Below, piece after piece: positions 43,319-52,614 of a stretch of 64,000 nt of DNA. The notes under the pieces were generated by a model. It did no database searches. It was not told the origin of the DNA and worked only from the letters and a program-made list of their open reading frames with translations. Location of the stretch: assembly GCF_014207535.1 (NCBI RefSeq), contig NZ_JACHGK010000002.1, forward strand, positions 372,001-436,000. Direction: 5' to 3'. Every line of letters begins with the position of its first letter. Within the stretch, counting starts at the first letter, position 1. Position numbers and translations under genes: made by a program. Source of the stretch: Bacillus benzoevorans. Lineage in GTDB: Bacteria; Bacillota; Bacilli; Bacillales; Cytobacillaceae.

Positions 43319-46300
43319 ATGAATTCTTCTCCTATAGATAGAGAAAGAACAGCGCGGCTCTTTACATATTTAAAGGAACTCTCACTGCTTAAAGTACCAT
43401 TAACTCAAGATATTCAAAACTACGAGGATTATATTTTTCTAAATGAAATACCAAACGCACCTGAATGTACTTCTCCCCTTACTTCCAATGTAAATGATAC
43501 TTGGATTCAAATAAGGAAACCTGTGAAACCGCCATTTCCGGCCGTTCCGAAGCAAATGAAAGATTGGTTATCTCCTTCATTCCAGGTTGAGAATATGAAA
43601 ACAGAACCGGTTCTATTAGAGAAAATCCCCAATCCAAACTATGATGAACATGCAGAGAAATCAGAAACAAACCCGCCTCATTTACGGTTAACCGATTTCC
43701 CCCAGATTCAGCATACTCTTGACGATTACAAGACCGGAAAATGGAACCCTTGGAAAGAGAAATATCTGCACTTTGAAAGCATTCAAAAAGTGTACACGCA
43801 TTTTTTCTCGATTTATCAAAAACAAAAAAAATTAGGCGAACAATATGAACTACTCGTGGGTATTGGCTTATTCAATTGGAAAACGCCCGATCAGCAATCC
43901 ATTCACCGGCATATCTTAACCATTCCTTGTTCTTTTCAGTTTGATGCCAATAATGGAATCATTCGTGTCGTCCCTTCTGCAGACGGCAGTAAGGCTGAAT
44001 TGGAGCAGGATATGCTGGAATTGGAAATGCGGCTCGATTATCAAGCACTCGTTCCAATTTTAGAAATGATGGACGAACTGCAACCAAATTTTTGGAATAA
44101 AGAGTTAACCGACTCCATCTGCCGCTCGTTCGCCCATTCATTAGCTGCAACCGGCACGTATAAAGAGGAAGAATTGAATCATAAGAGAGAGGCTGCCGTA
44201 AAACCTGAAGTCTTGTACAGCCCGGCTCTCATTCTGCGCAAGAGAAATGAAAAAGGATTCCAACGGGCTTGTACAGCCATCATTGAACACTCAAAAGAGT
44301 CTGATTTTCAGGTTCCTCTGGGCATCAAACGCATTTTTGAAGAATTAGATGATTATCACCAACCAGACGAAGTGTCAGCGGGGAGCGATACGCACCAGGA
44401 GGATTCAACCGTTTTTTTTCCGCTTGAAGCAAACGAGGAACAAAAGAGAATTATTGAAAATATTAAAACGCGTAACGGTGTGCTCGTTCAAGGGCCTCCA
44501 GGAACTGGGAAAAGCCATACGATTGCCAATTTAATTTCCCATTTACTTGCTTCTGGCAAAAGAATTCTGATCACGAGTGAAACAGCCAGAGCTTTAAATG
44601 TATTAAAGGATAAAATTCCTCATGAATTACAAAACCTGTGCGTAAGCCTTCTCGGTGCTGACACAAAATCATTCAAGGATTTAGAAACCGTCGTTCAATA
44701 TATTTCGAATACAAAAGATACATGGCAGCCGGAAGAAATCATGGATGAGATGAATAGGCTTTCGCTAAAACTGGAGCAAATGAAGAAAAACAAAGATGCT
44801 GCCCAGAAGCAGCTTGTTGCACTGCGTGAAAAAGAAACATTCCACCATCGCTTGTTAGGCGGGAAATACAGCGGAACAGCCCAAAGCATTGCCAAAATCA
44901 TCCATGAACAGCGGGAAAAATATCATTGGCTTCAGGACTTTATTGAAATGGATACCAAAATTCCTTTGACCAATGATGAAGGTCTTGAACTCATTGAATT
45001 GCTTCATTTTCTGAATGGAGAGGTTCAACTAGAAACCAATGGTTCTATCCCGCCAATAGACCTTTTATGGAATGAAGCTGTATTTAAAGAGCGCTGCGAG
45101 CAAGAAGCAGCGCTACAGAACGAAGTATTAAAATATGAACATAGTAATGCGGAAATAAAGATGCAGCTTTCGATCCTTCCTTCAGAAAAGCGGGAAAGAT
45201 TGCTTCACCTGCTGGATGATTTATCGAAGGCACTGCATGAAATGGGAAATAATCAGGATGAATGGCACCAATCCGCCTTACAGGATGTGCTGGACAATAA
45301 ATTCAAGTTCTGGGAAGAATTGAACCAACAGATTATGCATTCGGTTGAAATGATCCAAGAGACAGTAACGAAACATAATTTATCAAAGATAACCGGTTAT
45401 GGACAAGTGGTCCTGCCGCAATTGTATGAAGATACGGTCCAGCTTCATGCACATTTGAAAGAAAACAAAGGATTAGGAATGCCTTTAATGCGGCCTAAAG
45501 CTGTAAAAGATGCATGGTATATTGTCAAGGATGTGCGTTTCAATGGCCGTAAATGTGATGCCATTGAAACCCTAAGCCTGCTAGAGGACGTCCTGCATAC
45601 GGAAATGATTATTGGGCACATCAGACAAATGATTCAAGAGCAATTGAATGTGGAGTTCCCATTGGTCCAATCACGCTCATTAAATTTAGCCAAGATTAAA
45701 GATTTCCTAAGTCCTTTTCAAGCATTACTCAGAATTAAGACAATTGTTGATGAGACTAGAAAGGAATTTTTTGATACCCCTGTTATTTTTGAAAAAGCAT
45801 TAGACGAACAGCATATCAATGACCTTCTGCATGCCTTACAGTCTCTATCTTTTTCAAATAAACTGGAAGAAATCCAGGCCCAATTCCTCGAGCTTGAAGA
45901 AAAATTGGAGCAATCCGTTTATGGGACGGATAAACATTCTCTCGTGATTCAAATCACCGAAGCGATTAAAACGAGAAAGATAGGGAGCTATACGGAAAGC
46001 AAGGTGAGACTATCCAAGCTGGATGAATACCGTTCAAAACGCAATCGAGCCGTTGAGCTGCAGAAACGTTTAAAAACCTCCCTGCCGATAATGCATGACG
46101 AATTGATGAATTCCTTCAAGGATCCCAAATGGCTGGATAGATATAACAAATTGGATCAGGCCATTGACTGGGCAAAAGTGAATACTTGGCTAATCCAATT
46201 CCTCCGTACGGATGAGACAGTGCTTTCTGGGCAAATAAAGGAACTAGACCGACAGATGAAAGAAATCATTACGGAATTAGGTGCCCATAAAGCATGGTAC

Positions 46301-47719
46301 TCTACTTTAAGCAACATGACAGAAATTCAGCGCCAGCACCTCCTTGCATGGACGACATCCATGAAAAAGGTCGGAAAAGGCACAGGAAAGAATGTACTCA
46401 CCCATTTAAAAGATGCGCAAAAACATATGTCCCAATGCCGTGATGCCATTCCTGCATGGATTATGCCGTTATACCGGGTGTTCGATACCTTTGATGTGCA
46501 GCCGAATCTTTTTGATGTTGTCATTATAGATGAAGCGAGTCAATCCGGACCTGACGCGGTGATTTTGCAATATATTGCCCAGAAATTGATTGTAGTTGGG
46601 GATGATAAGCAGATTAGTCCAGAATACATCGGAATCAAACAGGAAGACGTGCAATACTTGCGCAGACAGTATCTATACGATTTCAATCTTGCCGATATGC
46701 TCGATATTGAAAGTTCCTTCTTTGATCTTTCGAATGTATTATTTGGCGGTCGGATTACACTGAGAGAACATTTCAGATGTATGCCGGAAATTATCGAATT
46801 CTCAAACAGAATCAGTTATGCGAATACACCTTTAGTTCCTTTAAGAAACTATTCGCCTAACCGCCTGGAACCGATTCGTACCATCCATATCTCAAATGGA
46901 GTCAGAACCGGAACAGGCTCCAAGGTTGTAAACAGACCCGAAGCGGAGGCTGTTGTCGCTCAGATTAAGGCGTGTGTCGATAACCCATTATACGAAGGGA
47001 AATCAATGGGTGTGATCTCTTTACAGGCAGAAGGACAAGCGCAGCTCATTGAACGTTTGCTAGTCGATGCCATCGGAACGACAGAGTTTGAAAAAAGAAA
47101 CATAATTTGTGGAGATGCCTATGCATTCCAGGGGGATGAGCGGGATGTTATGTTTATCAGTATGGTGGCCGCACCTGGGAATACGGCAATGAGAGCACTC
47201 ACAACAAAAAAAGATAAACGCCGTTTTAACGTTGCTGTCAGCCGGGCTAAGGATCAGCTATGGCTTTTCCATACGCCTACTGTCAATGACTTTAAAAATA
47301 AAGCCGACCTGCGCTACGAGCTTCTTTCCTATTGCGAGAACCCGGCAAAAGAAATTCTCCTGTCTGATCGGACTCGCTGCGTAAATGACTTTGAATGTTC
47401 GGTCTTTGACCAAATCGAAGCTAAAGGATATAAAGTGATTCCTCAGCATAACATAGCAGGATTTCGGATTGATTTAGTAGTAGAAGGGGAAAATGGTCGA
47501 TTAGCAGTTGAATGTGAAGGCGATCAATGGGATGGACGCACAAGATACGAACACGATCGAAACCGTCAGCAAATCTTAGAACAAAGCGGTTGGAAATTCT
47601 GGAGGGTACGAGGCAGCGAATACTATTACAACCCAGAACAAGCACTTTCATCCCTTTGGCAAACACTCGATGAGGTTGGAATTGAACAAAACAAGGGGAC
47701 AGTTCTCCTGTTTCCCTAA
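43319..47719 (+). CDS. SF1 helicase with C-terminal Vsr-like nuclease domain
   Basis: A 1466-residue protein. Walker A GPPGTGKS is at residues 392-399 and the Walker B Asp-Glu at 1071-1072 (VVIIDEASQ), separated by about 650 residues of coiled-coil-rich helix. LIVVGDDKQISP, FRCMPEII, GDAYAFQGDERDVMFIS and RRFNVAVSRAKDQL are further Upf1-like SF1 motifs. The last 110 residues form a Vsr/DUF559-type nuclease: FECSVFDQIEAKGYKV, D1385 in FRIDLVVEG and E1398-C-E1400 with D1402. The C-terminal NKGTVLLFP is encoded by a dispersed repeat. Large helicase-nucleases of this type occur in defence islands; that role is inferred. Confidence 0.88.
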   Translation: MNSSPIDRERTARLFTYLKELSLLKVPLTQDIQNYEDYIFLNEIPNAPECTSPLTSNVNDTWIQIRKPVKPPFPAVPKQMKDWLSPSFQVENMKTEPVLLEKIPNPNYDEHAEKSETNPPHLRLTDFPQIQHTLDDYKTGKWNPWKEKYLHFESIQKVYTHFFSIYQKQKKLGEQYELLVGIGLFNWKTPDQQSIHRHILTIPCSFQFDANNGIIRVVPSADGSKAELEQDMLELEMRLDYQALVPILEMMDELQPNFWNKELTDSICRSFAHSLAATGTYKEEELNHKREAAVKPEVLYSPALILRKRNEKGFQRACTAIIEHSKESDFQVPLGIKRIFEELDDYHQPDEVSAGSDTHQEDSTVFFPLEANEEQKRIIENIKTRNGVLVQGPPGTGKSHTIANLISHLLASGKRILITSETARALNVLKDKIPHELQNLCVSLLGADTKSFKDLETVVQYISNTKDTWQPEEIMDEMNRLSLKLEQMKKNKDAAQKQLVALREKETFHHRLLGGKYSGTAQSIAKIIHEQREKYHWLQDFIEMDTKIPLTNDEGLELIELLHFLNGEVQLETNGSIPPIDLLWNEAVFKERCEQEAALQNEVLKYEHSNAEIKMQLSILPSEKRERLLHLLDDLSKALHEMGNNQDEWHQSALQDVLDNKFKFWEELNQQIMHSVEMIQETVTKHNLSKITGYGQVVLPQLYEDTVQLHAHLKENKGLGMPLMRPKAVKDAWYIVKDVRFNGRKCDAIETLSLLEDVLHTEMIIGHIRQMIQEQLNVEFPLVQSRSLNLAKIKDFLSPFQALLRIKTIVDETRKEFFDTPVIFEKALDEQHINDLLHALQSLSFSNKLEEIQAQFLELEEKLEQSVYGTDKHSLVIQITEAIKTRKIGSYTESKVRLSKLDEYRSKRNRAVELQKRLKTSLPIMHDELMNSFKDPKWLDRYNKLDQAIDWAKVNTWLIQFLRTDETVLSGQIKELDRQMKEIITELGAHKAWYSTLSNMTEIQRQHLLAWTTSMKKVGKGTGKNVLTHLKDAQKHMSQCRDAIPAWIMPLYRVFDTFDVQPNLFDVVIIDEASQSGPDAVILQYIAQKLIVVGDDKQISPEYIGIKQEDVQYLRRQYLYDFNLADMLDIESSFFDLSNVLFGGRITLREHFRCMPEIIEFSNRISYANTPLVPLRNYSPNRLEPIRTIHISNGVRTGTGSKVVNRPEAEAVVAQIKACVDNPLYEGKSMGVISLQAEGQAQLIERLLVDAIGTTEFEKRNIICGDAYAFQGDERDVMFISMVAAPGNTAMRALTTKKDKRRFNVAVSRAKDQLWLFHTPTVNDFKNKADLRYELLSYCENPAKEILLSDRTRCVNDFECSVFDQIEAKGYKVIPQHNIAGFRIDLVVEGENGRLAVECEGDQWDGRTRYEHDRNRQQILEQSGWKFWRVRGSEYYYNPEQALSSLWQTLDEVGIEQNKGTVLLFP

Positions 47720-47758
47720 TTTCTTCCTTTAATTTTGATAGTGTTATAGTACCCTATC
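47689..47758. repeat. Dispersed GGGGACAGTTCTC repeat, copy e
   Basis: AACAAGGGGACAGTTCTCC then TGTTTCCCTAATTTC. GGGGACAG and CTGTTTCCC pair as a hairpin, and the helicase stop codon TAA lies directly after it. Confidence 0.75.
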
Positions 47759-47799
47759 ATATCGATATATCATACCTAGGCATTTTATATTTAAATCAC

Positions 47800-47836
47800 A
47801 AATAGGAGAGTTGATTCTGCGATCACTCTCCTATTT
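47800..47836. terminator. Bidirectional terminator
   Basis: AAATAGGAGAGT pairs with ACTCTCCTATTT. A second short hairpin, GAACC...GGTTC, lies at about 47876-47895 and suits the DUF1292 gene. Confidence 0.82.
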
Positions 47837-47922
47837 CTTTTCATTCTATCATGTTGATTTTTTTAAAATAAATAAGAACCCCTATTTGAGGTTCTCATAT
47901 TCCCCTTTTGTCCTGCTAAGTA

Positions 47923-48177
47923 TTAGTCTTCTTGCATTATTTCATCAAAAGCTGAAGAAACTCTGTCGAATTCCTCGTCGCTTTCAATGGCTGTGAAGTC
48001 TCCATCTGGGTTGACCTTTAAAAAGAAAATATCAATGTCTCCCTCGATTTCTTCTTTTAGATCCTCCACAAAGCCGACTGCAACGTATTCTGTCCCTTCC
48101 ATATTGACCACTGCCAGCACTTCAATTTCCTCGCCCTGGTCATTCGTAAAGATTTCGCCTACTTTAATGTTTTCCAT
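47923..48177 (-). CDS. DUF1292 (YrzB-like) small acidic protein
   Basis: An 84-residue protein with the DUF1292 pattern: DQGEEIEVLAVVNMEGTEYVAVGFVE and a very acidic C-terminal half (EEFDRVSSAFDEIMQED). AAAAGGGGC precedes the ATG. Family members are common in Bacilli without known function. Confidence 0.85.
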   Translation of the reverse strand: MENIKVGEIFTNDQGEEIEVLAVVNMEGTEYVAVGFVEDLKEEIEGDIDIFFLKVNPDGDFTAIESDEEFDRVSSAFDEIMQED

Positions 48178-48365
48178 GAGATAGCCCCTTTTCTTTTTGC
48201 TAAATTATCTTGCACAAATGATCGTTTAGAAGGTTTCATAATCATGTAATTTCTAAAGAAGACTAGATTCATGCAGGAAATCCAGATTTAATGTATTAAT
48301 TCAATGTCATATGATTAATGGGCGGGCAGGCATCCTAATTTTTTTCAATTTTATTCCACTAAGAA

Positions 48366-49766
48366 TCACTTTAAATGCGTTTGCTTTTCTAGTGATTTCA
48401 CATAGTCAGCTTCATAGTCGTACAATGGAGTTGGATATTCTCCTGTAAAATACGACATACATAGCCCTTTATAAGGAGCGTCGAAATTTAATCCAATGGA
48501 ATCGATCGTTCCGTTAACACTTAGAAATGCAAGGCTATCAGCACCAATGATTTCCCTGATTTCTTCCACGGAATGGTCCGCTGCAATTAACTGTTTACTG
48601 TCTTGTACGTCAATTCCATAAAAGTCCGGAAAACAAAAAAGCGGTGAAGCAATTCTCATATGCACTTCAACCGCCCCAGCATCACGCAGCAGTTGAACGA
48701 TGTGTTTACTCGTTGTGCCTCGTACGATCGAATCATCGACTACCACGACTTTTTTACCATTTACAACCCCGCTAACGGCTGATAATTTCATTCGTACACC
48801 CAACTCACGCAATGCTTGAGTCGGCTGAATGAATGTTCTAGCAATATACTGGTTCTTCACTAATCCCATTTCATTAGGAATACCACTTTGTTCCGCATAA
48901 CCACTCGCCGCTGATAAGGAAGAATTGGGTACACCGATCACAACATCCACTGCTGCTGGTGCTTCTTTCGCTAACGTTCGTCCCATATTTTTACGTGCTG
49001 TATGTACATTAACACCCGCAATATTCGAATCTGGGCGTGCAAAGTAAATGTATTCCATTGAATCAATAGACACCGTTGTATCTTCCGTATATTTTTCAAT
49101 TTGGTAGCGTTCATTATTTACGACAACCATTTCTCCGGGTTTAATCGAATGAATGAACTTAGCACCGATCACATCAAATGCACAAGTTTCACTTGCCAGG
49201 ATATAAGCGCCATTTGACAATTGTCCGAGTGAAAGCGGTCGAAAGCCATTTGGATCCAATGCTCCGATCAATTCATTCGGTGTTAAAATCAAATAGTCAA
49301 AAGCCCCTTTGACCTTATTCAAACTTTCTTTCACTCGTTCGATTAAGGTGTCCTTTTTACTTCGGCGAATCAAATGCATTAAAATCTCTGTATCTGAAGT
49401 TGAAGAAAAAATAGCACCTTCATTTTCTAATTCTCTTCGTAGAGTAGCCCCATTTGTCAGGTTTCCACTATGTGCCAAAGCAAGTTCCTCATCATGGAAT
49501 TTAAAGATAAAAGGTTGAATATTTCTCATACCACTACTGCCATCCATACTGTAGAGAACATGACCAATTGCAGCTTCACCCTTTAAACGTTCAATTTGCC
49601 GTTCCTCTTTAAATACTTCCGTTAGCAGTCCTAAACCGTGATGGCCCTTTAAATTCCCATCCTGACTCACTACGATCCCTGCTCCTTCTTGACCTCTGTG
49701 CTGTAAACTGTGTAATCCGAAATAACATAAGCGTGCCGCGTCTGAAATACCCCAAACACCAAACAA
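48366..49766 (-). CDS. PurF paralogue with degenerate glutaminase and Fe-S sites
   Basis: A 466-residue homologue of amidophosphoribosyltransferase, outside any pur operon. The PRTase loop VVVVDDSIVRGTTS and SRPDS-like YFARPDSNIAGVNVH are intact. The N-terminal glutamine amidohydrolase is altered: the catalytic Cys of CGVFGI is Phe (FGVWGI), the glutamine-binding Arg of GHVRY is Leu (GHVLYS) and HNGNL is HSGNL. Three of four Fe-S cysteines are gone (SIC to SID, HPCF to FPDF, NCGQC to YKGLC). TTG 49766 follows AAGGGAGGC; the frame reaches 49841. It cannot use glutamine but may use ammonia or have another role. Confidence 0.88.
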   Translation of the reverse strand: MFGVWGISDAARLCYFGLHSLQHRGQEGAGIVVSQDGNLKGHHGLGLLTEVFKEERQIERLKGEAAIGHVLYSMDGSSGMRNIQPFIFKFHDEELALAHSGNLTNGATLRRELENEGAIFSSTSDTEILMHLIRRSKKDTLIERVKESLNKVKGAFDYLILTPNELIGALDPNGFRPLSLGQLSNGAYILASETCAFDVIGAKFIHSIKPGEMVVVNNERYQIEKYTEDTTVSIDSMEYIYFARPDSNIAGVNVHTARKNMGRTLAKEAPAAVDVVIGVPNSSLSAASGYAEQSGIPNEMGLVKNQYIARTFIQPTQALRELGVRMKLSAVSGVVNGKKVVVVDDSIVRGTTSKHIVQLLRDAGAVEVHMRIASPLFCFPDFYGIDVQDSKQLIAADHSVEEIREIIGADSLAFLSVNGTIDSIGLNFDAPYKGLCMSYFTGEYPTPLYDYEADYVKSLEKQTHLK

Positions 49767-49929
49767 GGAATAGCCTCCCTTCAAAATAACGAGTCTCAAG
49801 CATCTTTTTGCAAATACATATAAATTAGAACTTTCACTCAAAGATAACCATATTGCCTATTATTTAGTTTTGCTCCTCACAGCGGGGTTATTCATGGAAT
49901 TTCATCCTATTCATAATATGAAAAAACGT

Positions 49930-50349
49930 CTACAGTTCTTTCTCCATATCTTTTAATCGCACCATGCATTTTACATCTTTATCATTAAAATAATACTCCA
50001 CGCAATATCCATTTGGATCGATATCAGGGTCTGCTATCAGTTTACTAAATGCCTTCCCAATCCCCTGCAGTTCCTCCATATAGTTCAATACAGTTATACA
50101 TCTGTAATGACCGTTTTTAATGACAAATGATTCGCAATCGATATTTTCATCTTTGTCCTCTTCTACTACTGCAGCAGCTGCTTTATAAACGATCCCTCCA
50201 TTTTCTGGCCGAGATAGGCCGAAGTACTTTCTTTCCCTTGATGGAAGCAATGCATGAAGCTGTTGATGAGCAGCTAAAATACCATCTGGAAAAGATTTTG
50301 CCGTGATAGAATATACGTTGATGTCTTTTTCAACAACAATTGTTTCCAT
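49930..50349 (-). CDS. GyrI-like/effector-binding-domain protein
   Basis: A 139-residue protein starting METIVVEKDINVYSITAKSFPDGI after GTGGGAGG. The alternating beta-alpha layout and GHYRCITVLNYMEELQGIGKAF resemble stand-alone AraC effector-binding (GyrI/SHS2) domains, which bind small hydrophobic or cationic ligands. It overlaps no other gene and may be co-transcribed with the DUF1456 gene upstream. The assignment is moderate. Confidence 0.7.
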   Translation of the reverse strand: METIVVEKDINVYSITAKSFPDGILAAHQQLHALLPSRERKYFGLSRPENGGIVYKAAAAVVEEDKDENIDCESFVIKNGHYRCITVLNYMEELQGIGKAFSKLIADPDIDPNGYCVEYYFNDKDVKCMVRLKDMEKEL

Positions 50350-50398
50350 GTTTCGTCCTCCCACCCAATCCATATTCACGGTTTTGCTGGACCTTTTA

Positions 50399-50926
50399 TC
50401 ATCCCCTGTATTTTAAAGCTAATCCTTTTAGAAAGTTTCTAGCGTATCGATCACCACAAACTTTATAATTCCTATGTCCCTCTTTTCTTAGTACAGCGCC
50501 TAATTCTCCTTTTGTGATGGCCACGCCGGCCGCTGCTAAAATATCAAGCATTTCCTCACTTGTTAATGCCAACGCTATTTTCACTCTCTTTAACAGGATA
50601 TTATTAACATTTTCATTACTCTTTAGTGACTGCGCTGATTTATTAGGCTGTTCTGGTTTTAGATCTTGTTTTCCTCTTTTAAAAATAATAAAACCATTTA
50701 AAAATGCCTCTAACATATGATTATCGCATTCAATCCGGTCTTCATTTTCACCTGTATCATGATCATCATCTGCTGCTTCCATATCACTTTCATTTGACTT
50801 TTTCAGTATTTTAAGCACTTCTTCTTTTGTCAATTCAACACCTCCGAGATTAAATATCTCTACCATGTCAGAATTTTTTATATCCAGAGCATATCTTAAT
50901 CTAATTAATATATCATTATTATCCAT
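50399..50926 (-). CDS. DUF1456 (YehS-like) protein
   Basis: A 175-residue protein with two repeats of the DUF1456 unit: DILIRLRYALDIKNSDMVEIFNLGGVELTKEEV and ILLKRVKIALALTSEEMLDILAAAGVAITKGEL. Each ends in a C-terminal LEAFLNGF or ARNFLKGL helix. The acidic linker is long. Function of the family is unknown; it may bind nucleic acid or protein. Confidence 0.88.
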   Translation of the reverse strand: MDNNDILIRLRYALDIKNSDMVEIFNLGGVELTKEEVLKILKKSNESDMEAADDDHDTGENEDRIECDNHMLEAFLNGFIIFKRGKQDLKPEQPNKSAQSLKSNENVNNILLKRVKIALALTSEEMLDILAAAGVAITKGELGAVLRKEGHRNYKVCGDRYARNFLKGLALKYRG

Positions 50927-51019
50927 CTAAAAACCTCCGATTAAATTACCAACTTGTACTGCAGTTCAAATTAGGGTGCTATCCATGTTGTCACAGTAAA
51001 ATCAAATTCGCCCCGTCGA

Positions 51020-51190
51020 ATTTGTGCCCGATTTTTTTCGAGTTCTCTCGAAAAATTTCCTTTGAAAAATCGAGGCATCCGCCGGAGGCTTAACTTCATT
51101 CAGCCGAGGGTTGAACCACCACTGAATTGGAAAACTTATTTGCGTTCATCCTCCATCTAAAGTGGAGGATTACTGCTGAATGAAGTTAAA
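51020..51190. repeat. Structured intergenic repeat, copy A
   Basis: It begins TTTGTGCCCGATTTTTTTCG and ends GCTGAATGAAGTTAA. Hairpins include TTTTTTCGAG/CTCGAAAAA and the outer TTAACTTCATTCAGC (51090-51104) with GCTGAATGAAGTTAA (51175-51189). A second copy in the same orientation is at 58551-58752. The sequence type is known from Bacillaceae/Lysinibacillus intergenic regions. Confidence 0.8.
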
Positions 51191-51222
51191 CCACATTTTT
51201 TAAAAATAAGCAAATAAAAAAA

Positions 51223-51244
51223 CAGACCCTTCATTTAGGGTCTG
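51223..51244. terminator. Terminator of the cold-shock gene
   Basis: CAGACCCT and AGGGTCTG with a 6-base loop, 14 bases past the csp stop codon, preceded by an A-run (T-run on the minus strand). Confidence 0.85.
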
Positions 51245-51257
51245 CCGTTTGCTATTA

Positions 51258-51458
51258 TTAAGCTTTTTGAACGTTTGCAGCTTGTGGGCCACGTTGACCT
51301 TGTTCAACTTCAAAAGTTACACTTTGACCTTCGTCTAAAGATTTGAAACCTTCGCTTTGGATTGCTGAGAAATGTACGAATACGTCCTCGCCTGCTTCAC
51401 GCTCGATAAATCCAAAACCTTTTTCTGCATTAAACCACTTAACTTTACCTTGTTCCAT
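51258..51458 (-). CDS. csp: Cold-shock protein (CspA/CspB type)
   Basis: A 66-residue single OB-fold protein starting MEQGKVKWFNAEKGFGFIER, with RNP1 KGFGFI and RNP2 VFVHF complete. AAGGAGGC precedes the ATG. It is an RNA chaperone. The 5' leader (51459 to about 51600) is long, as usual for cold-inducible csp mRNAs. Confidence 0.95.
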   Translation of the reverse strand: MEQGKVKWFNAEKGFGFIEREAGEDVFVHFSAIQSEGFKSLDEGQSVTFEVEQGQRGPQAANVQKA

Positions 51459-51640
51459 AATTATTGCCTCCTTGTGCGGGTCTCCACACATTGTGTTACT
51501 ATCCTTGCTCAAATACTTTAGACGAAAAACAAAATCTACTTCAGTCTGAAAAGAACAAAAATAACTCTTAGTTAGAATAACAGATATGTGATGTAATAGC
51601 AAATTAGTTTGTCTCTTATCTTTATTAAATGTTATTAAAT

Positions 51641-51862
51641 TTATAAACAACATACAAAAAGCTGGCTTATGACAGGTCTTTGTGGTCCTCTTTTAGAAGT
51701 TTTTGGATTTGTTGTTTTTAGTGTAAGAACTTTATTTTGCACAACATCCCATAGAATTCGATAATTAATAGAAAAATAACCATGAATCATCATATCTTTC
51801 ATGCCGGCCATCTTTCTCCATTCAATATGGGGATTTATTAATTTTCTATTCTCTCTAGCCAT
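51641..51862 (-). pseudogene. HepT-like (MNT-HEPN toxin) C-terminal remnant
   Basis: The frame carries NPHIEWRKMAGMKDMMIHGYF and YRILWDVVQNKVLTLK, the C-terminal part of HepT/DUF86 HEPN toxins. The N-terminal helices are missing, and the frame starts inside the FAD synthetase gene. The usual RDxxIH catalytic Arg is Lys (KDMMIH). No MNT antitoxin gene is present. It is a leftover of a toxin-antitoxin module. Confidence 0.72.
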
Positions 51863-52614
51863 TTAATTGTCAGGACACTACCGAAAGCAGGATAGTCATA
51901 TTGTAGAAGAATTTTCTTTTTCGACTTCACCATTGCGATTGCCTCTGAAAAAACTCCATCTCCTTCGATTAAAATTTTGTATTTACCTATATTAGGGAGT
52001 GAGTAATTTGGTAAAATACCATTTTTGCAGCAATACTTTGTTTTATAGTAGTCACCTAGCAAACTTCTAATTTCTTGTAATCGGCATTCACTTAAATACT
52101 TTCGAATAAGGGTTGAGCTAATTTTTTGCCCTTGCCACTTTAGCTCATCAACTACCGTAACACCAATATGCGCTGGCACGTGTTGTTGAATGGTTTCAGC
52201 TCTACCACTCGCTTTTGCACCATATGTATAATCAAAACCACAAATAATTTCCTTAGCCCCCAGTCCGATAACATATTGCTGCAAAAATTCGTCCGCTTCA
52301 ATTTTTGCTAATTCCTTAGTAAATTCAACTATATAAAATATATCGACACCTAATCGCTCAAGCTTTTCAATTTTTTGCTCAATCGGCTCTAAATAGGCGA
52401 CTTCAAATCCTGGAATTAAGACACTTTTCGGATGTGGAAAAAAGGAAAGGACTGCCAATAAAAGCTTATGTTTCAAAGCTTGCTTCTTTGCGGTTTCCAC
52501 GACTTTTTGATGTCCTAGATGTACACCATCAAAGTTTCCAAGAGCCATGGCAGCATCTTGTGGTTCTGCCTGTAAAGCACGTAAATTGGCTTCATTAACA
52601 TATATCACTTTCAT
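51838..52614 (-). CDS. FAD synthetase without riboflavin kinase domain
   Basis: A 258-residue protein whose first 185 residues match the nucleotidyltransferase half of RibF: MALGNFDGVHLGHQKVV, LSFFPHPKSVL, GFDYTYGAKASG and ISSTLIRKYL. The flavokinase barrel is truncated and unlike RibF (KTKYCCKNGILPNYSLP). It can probably adenylylate FMN to FAD but not phosphorylate riboflavin. It is divergent from the MFS gene of the aromatic cluster, so it may raise FAD supply for the hydroxylase. AAAGGAGG precedes the ATG. Confidence 0.85.
   Translation of the reverse strand: MKVIYVNEANLRALQAEPQDAAMALGNFDGVHLGHQKVVETAKKQALKHKLLLAVLSFFPHPKSVLIPGFEVAYLEPIEQKIEKLERLGVDIFYIVEFTKELAKIEADEFLQQYVIGLGAKEIICGFDYTYGAKASGRAETIQQHVPAHIGVTVVDELKWQGQKISSTLIRKYLSECRLQEIRSLLGDYYKTKYCCKNGILPNYSLPNIGKYKILIEGDGVFSEAIAMVKSKKKILLQYDYPAFGSVLTIKWLERIEN

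Noticed and set aside
49609..49803. Alternative frame starting ATG CTT GAG ahead of the PurF paralogue
   Set aside because: It could have been a frameshifted PurF N-terminus, but it carries no Cys-Gly-Val-Phe motif and no similarity to PurF. The main frame aligns from FGVWGI onward.
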